DNA from: Chloroflexota bacterium
Lineage (GTDB): Bacteria; Chloroflexota; Anaerolineae; Promineifilales; Promineifilaceae
NCBI GenBank assembly: GCA_018004935.1
Contig: JAGNBF010000011.1
Span: 12,760 to 76,759 of the forward strand
Length of the DNA: 64,000 bases
Direction of reading: 5' to 3'
This document shows, in pieces, positions 35,995-43,377 of the stretch; positions within the stretch are counted from its first letter, which is position 1; each line of letters opens with the position of its first letter. The notes under the pieces were generated by a model. It saw only the letters and a program-made list of their open reading frames with translations, had not been told where the DNA came from and searched no databases. A program made the translations under genes and the position numbers.

Positions 35995-36303
35995 ATGCCC
36001 AAAGAAACTGAACTCAAGATCATCAAGGTTGCGGCCAAATCTCGCACGCCCTCTGTCGCCGGGGCTATTGCTGGTATTTTGCGAGAAGATGGTCGAGTGG
36101 AAATCCAGGCCATTGGTGCGATGGCGGTGAATCAGGCTCTCAAGGCGTTGGTAACGGCACGTAAATATCTATTGCAGGAAAATAAGGAACTCCTTTTTCA
36201 GCCCGTATTCATGGATACATCCATCAAAGGTAAAGACCGCACCGTTCTCCAGATCATTGTTGAAATTGTAACTACCCTTGAAAAAGGTTATGCTCTGGCA
36301 TAA
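35995..36303 (+). CDS. spoVS: SpoVS family protein
   Basis: 102 residues, slightly longer than the 86 of Bacillus SpoVS. ELKIIKVAAKSRTPSVAGAI, then RVEIQAIGAMAVNQALKAL and AR.YL match the Alba-like fold of the family. In Bacillus it affects septation and spore coat assembly, but the gene is widespread in non-spore-formers such as Thermus and Chloroflexi, where it is probably a nucleic-acid-binding regulator. GGAGAG lies eight bases before the ATG. No other sporulation gene is near. It has no GCGGCCGC copy. Confidence 0.93.
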   Translation: MPKETELKIIKVAAKSRTPSVAGAIAGILREDGRVEIQAIGAMAVNQALKALVTARKYLLQENKELLFQPVFMDTSIKGKDRTVLQIIVEIVTTLEKGYALA

Positions 36304-36420
36304 AAAGGCCGCGCCCCCCGACAGTGCCTCTCCAAAGTCCGATTTCTTAGCCTTGGCTTATACCAGTGATTGCTTTCCCCCGCCCCTAACCCCGCCCCCA
36401 GGGGCGGGGAACTTTTTTTT

Positions 36421-36460
36421 GTGTCATTTTTCGCGGGCATCCGCCCGCGAAAAATGACAC
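36421..36460. repeat. Repeat-C palindrome after spoVS
   Basis: 18-bp perfect arms GTGTCATTTTTCGCGGGC and complement, loop ATCC, following the GC-rich block at about 36380-36412. It may also terminate spoVS. Confidence 0.75.
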
Positions 36461-36481
36461 GAATGGGGCAGGCCAAATTGC

Positions 36482-36730
36482 CGTAATCCTCAATTTAACC
36501 AACGGTTAAAACCGTTGCCCGCCAAAAGCACACTCGAAAAATAGCCCACCCCGTAGCACAGCCTTTCAGGCTGTTCGCCCTACACATCCTGGATGGGGGC
36601 TGAGCTTTACCGAAGCCCGGCTCCGCCTATATAGAGAGCGCACAGCCTGGAAAGGCTGTGCTACGCTCAGTTGACCACCGGGCGGCCGCACCATTTTTAG
36701 ACGTTCAGGCCAAATTGAGAATTGCTGGAC
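36482..36730. repeat. ~250-bp repeat, left member of an inverted pair around the B12 locus
   Basis: Order of blocks: CTCAATTTAACCAACGG, ACTCGAAAAATAGCCC, CAGCCTTTCAGGCTGTTCGC, GAAGCCCGGCTCCGCC, ATAGAGAG, CACAGCCT...AGGCTGTGCTACG, CCATTTTTAGA, AAATTGAGAATTGCTGG. The same blocks occur in reverse complement at 42943-43197. Its two ends are inverted copies of CTCAATTT-type sequence, so it may itself be a mobile element. Confidence 0.75.
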
Positions 36731-36779
36731 GCTCTGATGAGCTTTTGCTACACTACAATCTAATTATATATTGCATATT

Positions 36780-36890
36780 GGTGGTGTCCTTTGCCCCGGA
36801 TGGCAGGACATAATGGCGAAACCGGTGTAAGTCCGGTACTGTCCCCGCAACTGTAAGTGGAACCGTCCACGAGTCAGGTCGCCCACCACC
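36780..36890 (+). ncRNA. Cobalamin riboswitch
   Basis: P1 is closed by GGTGGTG (36780-36786) and CACCACC (36884-36890). The conserved core reads ACCGGTGTAAGTCCGGTACT, then GTCCCCGCAACTGTAAGTGG, CCACGAGTCAGGTCGCCCAC, as in adenosylcobalamin/cobalamin riboswitches (CCGGTxxxAAxxCCGG, CCCGCxACTGTxA, GAGxCxGG.C). CCACGAG inside the core can pair with CTCGTGG just downstream (about 36908-36914), a likely expression-platform switch leading to the terminator at 36961. It should shut off the genes from 37082 when cobalamin is plentiful. Confidence 0.93.
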
Positions 36891-36960
36891 CTTATGGTTT
36901 TCTAGCTCTCGTGGGTAAGGGTTGGGAACGCTCAACAGGCTATTCCTCTGACGTTTCCTC

Positions 36961-36992
36961 AACCCGATGCTAATACGGCATCGGGTTTTTTT
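36961..36992 (+). terminator. Rho-independent terminator of the riboswitch leader
   Basis: 10-bp stem AACCCGATGC/GCATCGGGTT with loop TAATACG, followed directly by a T-run. It lies between the aptamer and the first gene, the expected place of a transcription attenuator. Confidence 0.9.
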
Positions 36993-37081
36993 GTCCCCTC
37001 CCTCATTTCAGCATCATCTTGTCAGTACCAATAGTCAGTGACCATTAACAAGGCCAATGATCAGCAAGGGGAAAATAAACA

Positions 37082-39250
37082 ATGTTAATAAGAATTAGTG
37101 GGTTGGTTTTCGTATTGGGTTTGTTTTTGGCCCTGGGGCGGGCCGAGGCGGCCGCGGCCGCAACCAACCAGCAACAGGCGGTCATCGCGGCCGCAAACTG
37201 GCTCATCACCACGCATCAAAATAGCGATGGTGGTTACACCAGTTTTAGCGCGGGAGCCGATATAGCCCCATCCGATATAGGCGGAACGTTAGATGTCATC
37301 CTCGCCCTCAGCAGTGCGGGTTATGATGTACGCCCCACTTATCCGGGCAAAAATGCCGGGCCGGTTGATTATCTCACCGCTAATGCCGATGCCTTACTGG
37401 CTTTTGCTCAGCAGGATGGTGGCTCCGCTGGTAAGCTGGTGCTGGGGCTACTGGCCGCCCAACAAGACCCCCGTGCTTTTGGTGGACAAGATTATGTGTC
37501 TGTATTGGCCGGTCTGCTTACCACCGAGGGAGATTACACAAGTAGTTCGCCCTATCAACAAGCGTTGGCCATGCTGGGGTTAAGCGCGGCCGCGGAACCC
37601 ATTCCCCCCTCCGCCCCGGCCTGGCTCATCAACCGGCAGGCCACCGAGGGGGATATAGCCGGTTCCTGGGATGACGGCTTCGGCACCAATGGCAACGCGG
37701 ATGCCACCGCCCTGAGCATCATGGCGCTTCTGGCCGCCGGTAATCCCACCACGGATCGGGCGGTGGTAGCGGCACGTGGTTTTCTGGCCCAGACACAAAC
37801 AGAAAGCGGGGGTTGGGAGTATGGCTCCGGCTTTGGCGCAAATATCAATAGCACGGCTCTTGTAGTACAGGCGTTAAAAGCATTGGGCGAAGATTATGAA
37901 AGCCCTAATAGCCCCTGGATACCCGCGGCCGCGACGCCCCTGGCTTATCTTTTACAAAATCAGGCCGAAAATGGGGCCTATCAAACTGACCTGGGGAATG
38001 GCCTGGTAGAGGATTTTTACGCTACCGTCCAGGCCTTACCCGCTCTGGCAGGTAAAAGCTGGCCCCTGGCCAGCCGGGTAACTGCCATGCAACAGGCCAT
38101 CTCTTGCCTGCAAACGTTACAAGACCCGGCTACCGGTGGCTGGGAAAATTTTGCTGGCTTTGGCGTAGATGCCGGGGGAACAGCACGGGCCATCCAGGCT
38201 CTGGTCGCCGCCGGTGAAGATCCAACCAGCGGACGGTGGACGGTGAATGGGATCAATGCCGTACAGGCATTAGAAAATCTGACCCCGGCTTATCTAGACG
38301 AGGGGCGGGGTGGCCGGGTAGGGACGGTAATGCAAGGGGTCGCGGCCGCGGGCGGCAATGTTACTGATTTCGCCGGACAAGATTTATTTGTCACCCTGAC
38401 CAGCCATTATTCGCCGACGGGCGCGTTGGATGACACCAGTTTTGGTGTTTTTGGACACAGCCGGGCCTTGCTGGGGGCGGTGCAGGCAGGCTACGGCATG
38501 GCCGAATTGACCCCCGGCTTAGATTTTCTGTTGGCCGCGGCCGCGGATAATGAGTGGGGCAGTCCCGATGTGAATGGTTTAGCCCTACAGGTGTTAGGCC
38601 CGTTAGCCTTGTCGTCACCGGAGATGGTCGCCCCTTTACGCCACAGTCAATTAGGGGATGGGGGCTGGGGATTCGATGTTAGTAATCCCAATACCACCTC
38701 CGAAGTGGTGCGGGGATTGGTGGCGGTAGACGTAAACCCGTTTAATCCGGTTTGGAGTGTAGTTATCAGTGGTTCCTTAATCGGCCCGGTTGAGGTGGTG
38801 CTGTCTACCCAGGGAGAAAATGGTTGTTGGCCTAATCTATATGGCCCAGGAGATGATCCTCTGACCACAACGGATGCTATTTTGTTGTTAGCGGCGCACC
38901 CCTCGCACTGGGGGGAAACGGGGTTTGCCAGCACCGAAACCAGCACCGAAACGATACCCCCAGTTGAGCCTCTGGCTACGCCTGAACCAACGGCTTATAG
39001 CGCGGCCGCGCCATCTGCCCCTCAACCAACAACGCCCCCCCTTGAATATATCGCCCCCACAACAGTGGTGGTTCTGCCTACAGTGGCCCCCACAACGGGT
39101 TATCCAGGCATACGAGATACGCCTACCCCTATTGGCGAAGTTATCGCGTCACCCACGGCCACAAATGGTGGGAGTATCTGGGTGTACGCAATCGTTTTAG
39201 TGCTGGTGGTAGCCGGACTAGGGGTATTCTTTACCCTGCGCCGCCGTTAG
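37082..39250 (+). CDS. Surface protein with prenyltransferase/squalene-cyclase-type repeats (transcobalamin alpha-domain-like)
   Basis: 722 residues. A signal peptide covers about 1-25 (ISGLVFVLGLFLALGRAEAA). From about 30 to 620 there are repeated alpha-hairpin motifs of the alpha6/alpha6 barrel type: WLITTHQNSDGGYTSF, WLINRQATEGDIAGSWDDGF, TQTESGGWEYGSGFG, LQTLQDPATGGWENFAGFG, SQLGDGGWGFDV, each followed by a 'TA.ai.AL.aaG' helix. A Thr/Pro linker, a membrane helix (about 695-715) and TLRRR anchor it. There is no catalytic DxDD of squalene cyclases. It stands directly behind the cobalamin riboswitch and before DUF4430 and ECF genes. I infer that it binds cobalamin or a corrinoid like the alpha domain of intrinsic factor. 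AAGGGG precedes the ATG. It holds nine GCGGCCGC copies. Confidence 0.85.
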   Translation: MLIRISGLVFVLGLFLALGRAEAAAAATNQQQAVIAAANWLITTHQNSDGGYTSFSAGADIAPSDIGGTLDVILALSSAGYDVRPTYPGKNAGPVDYLTANADALLAFAQQDGGSAGKLVLGLLAAQQDPRAFGGQDYVSVLAGLLTTEGDYTSSSPYQQALAMLGLSAAAEPIPPSAPAWLINRQATEGDIAGSWDDGFGTNGNADATALSIMALLAAGNPTTDRAVVAARGFLAQTQTESGGWEYGSGFGANINSTALVVQALKALGEDYESPNSPWIPAAATPLAYLLQNQAENGAYQTDLGNGLVEDFYATVQALPALAGKSWPLASRVTAMQQAISCLQTLQDPATGGWENFAGFGVDAGGTARAIQALVAAGEDPTSGRWTVNGINAVQALENLTPAYLDEGRGGRVGTVMQGVAAAGGNVTDFAGQDLFVTLTSHYSPTGALDDTSFGVFGHSRALLGAVQAGYGMAELTPGLDFLLAAAADNEWGSPDVNGLALQVLGPLALSSPEMVAPLRHSQLGDGGWGFDVSNPNTTSEVVRGLVAVDVNPFNPVWSVVISGSLIGPVEVVLSTQGENGCWPNLYGPGDDPLTTTDAILLLAAHPSHWGETGFASTETSTETIPPVEPLATPEPTAYSAAAPSAPQPTTPPLEYIAPTTVVVLPTVAPTTGYPGIRDTPTPIGEVIASPTATNGGSIWVYAIVLVLVVAGLGVFFTLRRR

Positions 39251-39986
39251 GAAAAGAAATTGGGGCATGGTTCGCAAGCTGTGCTTAACATTTTGTAGGA
39301 CGATTTGGTAAATCGTCCTACAAATTTGTGTAACCATTCAGCCTTCCAAAGGTTTGTACCTTTGAGCGGTTAGTTGACATAAACCTTCAGAAGGTTATTT
39401 ACCGATAAATTCTAATAAAGGCATCTTCTGTATCTTCTCAATAAAGGTAACCGTTTACTCATGAAATTGAGCTTTTCTCTGGTAACTATCCCTCACCCCC
39501 AGCCCCTGTCCCAAAGTGGGAGAGGAGAGTTGGTTCCCTCTCCCTGGGGAGAGGGTTAGGGTGAGGGGTTATATCGTTACAACTTTCGGAAGGCTGAACG
39601 CTTACCAATAAAGTGTGGTGAAGATGGTTGAGTTTGTCGCCACCAACCGCCTGCGACAGGCCCAGGCTACGTTTCCCCCGCAATATTGAGAAGAGACGAA
39701 TAAAGGGTTCTTGGGGATTTCAGGGGGTATGGGCAACCCTTGTGGTTGCCCTCGGCGGGCAGGCACAAGGCCAGCCCCTACAGGTAGCTACACCCCGCGA
39801 ATTCCGAAAGAACCATATATATGACTGAGTCTACGGCAAAAAGCCCGGTTTCTGACTAATCTAACCGTCGCTTCCCGAGAGAAAGAAACCGGGGTTTTAA
39901 CTGCTTTGATCTTTTTTCAGTGGAGTCATGACTAAACGCTTACCCGGTGTAGGAATAAGTTGTGACACCTGAATAGTTATTGATTC
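39251..39986. repeat. Repeat-filled gap inside the B12 locus
   Basis: Contains a TGTAGGACGATTT/AAATCGTCCTACA hairpin (39293-39321) after GGCATGGTTCGCAAG, a diverged copy of the 113-bp unit (about 39488-39600), a GGTTCTTGGGG...GAAAGAACC element (about 39711-39817) and a copy of the repeat at 4820-4930. No gene is seen. The gap splits what looks like one functional operon, so a second promoter is probably needed. Confidence 0.65.
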
Positions 39987-40097
39987 GGCTCTTTGGGAAT
40001 TCAGGGGGTTGACACCATATGTACGGGCTGACCTTGTGCCTGCCCGGTGTGGGGCAACCACAAGGGTTGCCCGTACCCCACGAAATCCCGAAGACCC
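39987..40097. mobile_element. MITE-like element (GGCTCTTTGGGAATTC ends, 8-bp target duplication)
   Basis: 111 bp with ends GGCTCTTTGGGAATTC and GAAATCCCGAAGACCC, flanked by the direct 8-bp duplication ATTGATTC (39979-39986 and 40098-40105). The inner part holds GGGCAACCACAAGGGTTGCCC, shared with many other copies in the window. It is not coding. Confidence 0.88.
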
Positions 40098-40157
40098 ATT
40101 GATTCAACTGAACAGTTGCCTTACCACGCTCAACGCTTGAGGATGTGTATCGTTATT

Positions 40158-40826
40158 ATGAAACAATCTATGGGGATTATCTGGCTTGTCATTTGGTTGA
40201 CCCTGCCGACTGCGGTATTGGCGCAAGAAGCGCATCGGGCGGGGGTAGTGATTGTGCATGAAGATGGTCTGGTGGAGACGGCCTGTGTCACTTTTTATGA
40301 GGATAACATTACGGGTGGCGAGTTGTTGAATCGAGCCGTTTTGTCGGTGGAACGAGATGCCACCGGGATAGGGGATCTGGTTTGCCGTATTGGTGAAAGC
40401 GGTTGCCCGGCCACGGATTGCCTCTGCCAATGTCAGGGGGGTGATGATTGTGTGTACTGGTCTTACTGGCATCAGGTGGATGGGCAATGGCAATATTCGC
40501 AGGCAGGAGCCAGCCTGTATCCGGTAGAAGATGGGGCAATTGATGGCTGGGTGTGGGGGCCAGGAGCGTCTGGCTCGGCGCCTGAGCCACCGGCTGTGAC
40601 GCTGGATGGGTTGTGTCTGGAGCCTACGGTGCTTCCTCCCACCGCTACCTGGCCTCCGGCAACGGCTTTAGCCAGCGCCCAGGGAACGGCAACCGCGGCC
40701 GCACCGCTCACGCCACAGCAGAACCCACATCCTTCAACCGCGGCCGCAACGGCCTGGACATACATGTTCTTTGTGGCGTTGTTGGTGGGGTTGATAGGGC
40801 TGGGACTGTGGCGGCGCAAGCGATAG
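40158..40826 (+). CDS. DUF4430 (transcobalamin beta-domain-like) surface protein
   Basis: 222 residues from ATG 40158, which gives the signal peptide MGIIWLVIWLTLPTAVLAQ; the ATG at 40143 would add five residues. The exported domain (about 25-135) reads GVVIVHEDGLVETACVTF, TGGELLNRA, then GCPATDCLCQCQGGDDCVYW, SYWHQVDGQWQYSQAGAS and GWVWGPG. The W.yw...g.W.yS..GaS......dG...GW.WG pattern and the Cys-rich loop fit DUF4430, the family of the C-terminal domain of transcobalamin and intrinsic factor. After a Pro/Ala/Thr linker, a membrane helix and LWRRKR anchor it. The stop is 7 bp before the ECF S gene. I infer it is the second half of a split cobalamin-capture protein. Confidence 0.85.
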   Translation: MKQSMGIIWLVIWLTLPTAVLAQEAHRAGVVIVHEDGLVETACVTFYEDNITGGELLNRAVLSVERDATGIGDLVCRIGESGCPATDCLCQCQGGDDCVYWSYWHQVDGQWQYSQAGASLYPVEDGAIDGWVWGPGASGSAPEPPAVTLDGLCLEPTVLPPTATWPPATALASAQGTATAAAPLTPQQNPHPSTAAATAWTYMFFVALLVGLIGLGLWRRKR

Positions 40827-40833
40827 GGGTGAT

Positions 40834-41700
40834 ATGAATTCAACTTTTGCGGCTCTTTACACGCGATTTTCCCCCTTTCCCTGGTCGGTGCGTTTACGGG
40901 TAACGCGCTGGCTTTCCGGGGCTATTTATGCCTTGAGTGGTGTAATTGGCGCGGCCGCGTTTCTCTATCCCTTTTTCTTACGGGCACAGGGGCAGGTATA
41001 CAATAGCGGCTCAACTCTAGTACTGACAACTGGTTTGCTCATGCTTTGTCTCCTGGTTCTGTTGTTAGAAATACAGGGGCAGGTCATCAGTGCCAAGTTG
41101 GTAGCGGCCTTGGGTCTGTTGGTGGCGGTGACAGCCATTTTACGTTTTGTGGATAATGCCGTACCCATTCCCGGTGGTTTCAGCCCCATTTTTGCGCCCA
41201 TTATCATGGCCGGTTACGTCTTTGGCCCTCGTTTTGGGTTCCTGATGGGGGTGATGACATTGCTGGTATCGGCCCTGATTACCGGTGGGGTTGGCCCCTG
41301 GTTACCGTATCAGATGTTTACGACAGGCTGGGTGGGTTTGACGGCGGGGTGGCTACCGCAGACAACGCGGCCGCGGGTGGCCCTCTTTTTACTGGCCCTA
41401 TTCGGGCTAGGTTGGGGGTTTCTCTTTGGTGTCATCATCAACCTGTATGCCTGGCCGTTTTGGATAGGCGAGGCAACCCTGAGTTGGCAACCGGGGAGTA
41501 CTCTGGCAACAATGGTGCATCATTACCTCACCTACTACACCCTCACCTCTCTGTGGTGGGATGTAATGGCCGCTCTGGGTAATGTGGCCCTCATTCTGCT
41601 TCTTGGTCAACCCGTCCTCAAGGCCCTTCGCCGCTTTCGGGATCGGTTTCAGTTTGAGCAGGAGGGGGAGCGGTTTGTCACGGGAAATCCCCACCCCTAA
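40834..41700 (+). CDS. ECF transporter S component, probably for cobalamin
   Basis: 288 residues with six or more membrane helices (about 25-48, 63-83, 88-108, 125-150, 155-180, 185-215, 245-265). GFSPIFAPIIMAGYVFGPRF and GFLMGVMTLLVSALITGGVG are typical S-component helices (ligand-binding subunits of energy-coupling-factor importers). The length and the riboswitch-controlled locus point to a cobalamin-specific S component of the CbrT sort; specificity is inferred from context. AGGGGTG overlaps the region just before the ATG. The EcfT gene follows 16 bp later. Confidence 0.87.
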   Translation: MNSTFAALYTRFSPFPWSVRLRVTRWLSGAIYALSGVIGAAAFLYPFFLRAQGQVYNSGSTLVLTTGLLMLCLLVLLLEIQGQVISAKLVAALGLLVAVTAILRFVDNAVPIPGGFSPIFAPIIMAGYVFGPRFGFLMGVMTLLVSALITGGVGPWLPYQMFTTGWVGLTAGWLPQTTRPRVALFLLALFGLGWGFLFGVIINLYAWPFWIGEATLSWQPGSTLATMVHHYLTYYTLTSLWWDVMAALGNVALILLLGQPVLKALRRFRDRFQFEQEGERFVTGNPHP

Positions 41701-41716
41701 CGCCATTCCTTACACG

Positions 41717-42733
41717 ATGCCTTCTTCATTTCTTCTGCCGCAGACCTGGTTGGTCTGGCTGATGACTTCAGCCAGTGTGGCGATTATGGCTCACAACCCG
41801 CTGTACAGCCTGCTCCTCCTGCTGGTGGGGCGAATGGTGTATCTGGGCACGCGGCCGCGGGGAGCTACCATTCCTTTCCGTTGGCTACGCCTGGGTGTGA
41901 TCATGTTGACCATTTCTACCGTGTTATATGGTCTTTCTCTGCATAGCGGCGACACCGTTTTGTTTCGCCTGCCGGGTTCATGGCCGCTGGTGGGTGGGCC
42001 AATTACAGGGGAAGCCATGATCTTGGGGGCCAGCAATGGTTTGCACCTGCTCACCTTGCTGGTCTTATTTGCTACTTTCAACCGGGCCGTGCCCTCTACT
42101 GATCTTATCCGCCTGACCCCCCGGGCTTTGCACCATTTGGGCATTGTGGTTTTGATTGCGCTGACTTATGTGCCCGAAACTCTGAACCAATGGCAACGGA
42201 TTCGTGAAGCACAGGCTATTCGTGGCTATGTGCCTAAAGGGTGGCGCGGCTGGCGGCCTCTGCTCCTGCCGTTGCTGGTGAGTGGCCTGGAGCGGGCGAT
42301 GGAAGTGGCTGAAGCGATGGTGGCTCGGGGTTATGGGGCCACGGCGAATCAAGGTCAACCGGTGGTGCGGCAAGGGGTAATGGTGATAGGACTTGCGGCC
42401 GCGTTTGTTGGCTGGCTCCTGTTTTTTGCCCAACCCTTGTGGGGAAGCCTGTTACTGCTGGCCGGGGTACTCCTGTTGCTCTGGTTACTGTGGCAGGCTG
42501 GACGTGATGTCCCTTTCACCCGTTATCAGGCTACATCCTGGCAACAAAACGATTTTTTGGTTATGGGCCTCTCTTGTTTACCCCTTCTGGCTCTTTTCTG
42601 GATCACCCCTACCAGCCTGACCTACTCCCCTTTTCCCCAGGTCGCCCTTCCCCCCTTCCATCCCCTTTTCGGAGCCAGCCTGCTGGCCTTTCTGGCCCCC
42701 TGGTTGAGCCATGACACCACCCCATCACCCTAA
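41717..42733 (+). CDS. ECF transporter transmembrane component EcfT (CbiQ family)
   Basis: 338 residues from ATG 41717; the frame extends upstream into the S-component gene but lacks family similarity there. Five or so helices, and the two coupling motifs of EcfT in the C-terminal half: REAQAIRGY and AEAMVARGYG, each with the Ala-Arg-Gly that docks on the ATPases. It couples ATP hydrolysis to the S component. The two EcfA ATPase genes that should accompany it are not in the window: the next gene is a P450, and the gap holds only repeats. Either the ATPases are encoded elsewhere or the cluster was broken by repeats. Confidence 0.87.
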   Translation: MPSSFLLPQTWLVWLMTSASVAIMAHNPLYSLLLLLVGRMVYLGTRPRGATIPFRWLRLGVIMLTISTVLYGLSLHSGDTVLFRLPGSWPLVGGPITGEAMILGASNGLHLLTLLVLFATFNRAVPSTDLIRLTPRALHHLGIVVLIALTYVPETLNQWQRIREAQAIRGYVPKGWRGWRPLLLPLLVSGLERAMEVAEAMVARGYGATANQGQPVVRQGVMVIGLAAAFVGWLLFFAQPLWGSLLLLAGVLLLLWLLWQAGRDVPFTRYQATSWQQNDFLVMGLSCLPLLALFWITPTSLTYSPFPQVALPPFHPLFGASLLAFLAPWLSHDTTPSP

Positions 42734-42942
42734 TAGTGCTTGTAGGGCATTGCTTAGGGTTCGCTCGTAAACAACTTTGGAGTTTGCTGTGGCCGGTCTC
42801 CTGACCGCGCCACCCAACTTAATTCCAAGTGAACCCTTAGTCGAATTTTCCCCACCCCTAACCCCGCCCCCCGGGGCGGGGAACTTTTTAAGGGCCGTTT
42901 TTCGCGGGCGAATGCCCGCGAAAAACGGCCCAATCTGTGTCT
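42734..42942. repeat. Repeats after ecfT
   Basis: GCTGTGGCCGGTCTCCTGAC (about 42783-42812) and a repeat-C block with the palindrome 42892-42931 (18-bp arms, loop GAAT). No gene is seen. Confidence 0.65.
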
Positions 42943-43197
42943 CTAAAAATGGAGAAGTCGCCCGGCGGTTTAACTGAGCATAGCACAGCCTGGAAAGGCT
43001 GTGCACTCTCTATACAGGCAGAGCCGGGCTTCGGCAAGCTCAGCCCTCGCGGACGTGTATCGTTACGCCCATTTTTTGTTTTCACGAGAGGGCGAACAGC
43101 CGGAAAGGCTGTTCTACGGGTTGGGCCATTTTTCGAGCGTGCTCCTGGAGTCCAACGGTTTTAGCCGTTGGCTAAATTGAGAATTGCTGGTGGTGCT
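42943..43197. repeat. ~250-bp repeat, right member of the inverted pair around the B12 locus
   Basis: Reverse-complement counterpart of 36482-36730, with the same blocks in the same order and roughly 70-80% identity by eye. It ends in TAAATTGAGAATTGCTGG, also present at 36712-36730. Confidence 0.72.
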
Positions 43198-43272
43198 TGT
43201 CGCTCTCTTTGCAAATGGGCGGGGGGTGATATACTGCCCTGTTTCATTTGACCCTTGTTAAACCTCTTTTGT

Positions 43273-43367
43273 GGCATGGTGCAAAAGTCGGCAAACTGTG
43301 CTTAACATTTTGTAGGATGATTTGGCAAATCGTCCTACAAATTTGTAAAGTTGGCCTGAACCATGCC
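43273..43367. mobile_element. MITE-like element (GGCATGGT ends, 8-bp target duplication) at the P450 start
   Basis: 95 bp with inverted ends GGCATGGT/ACCATGCC and a central hairpin (TGTAGGATGATTT region). It is flanked by TCTTTTGT twice (43265-43272 and 43368-43375). Its right end ACCATGCC contains the ATG of the longest P450 reading frame. Related sequence lies at 39268-39330, and another copy near 47858-48040 is itself interrupted. Confidence 0.88.
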
Positions 43368-43377
43368 TCTTTTGTCT

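Noticed and set aside
36780-36992. tRNA or T-box in the spoVS-B12 gap
   Set aside because: The conserved core fits a cobalamin riboswitch and not a cloverleaf or T-box sequence.
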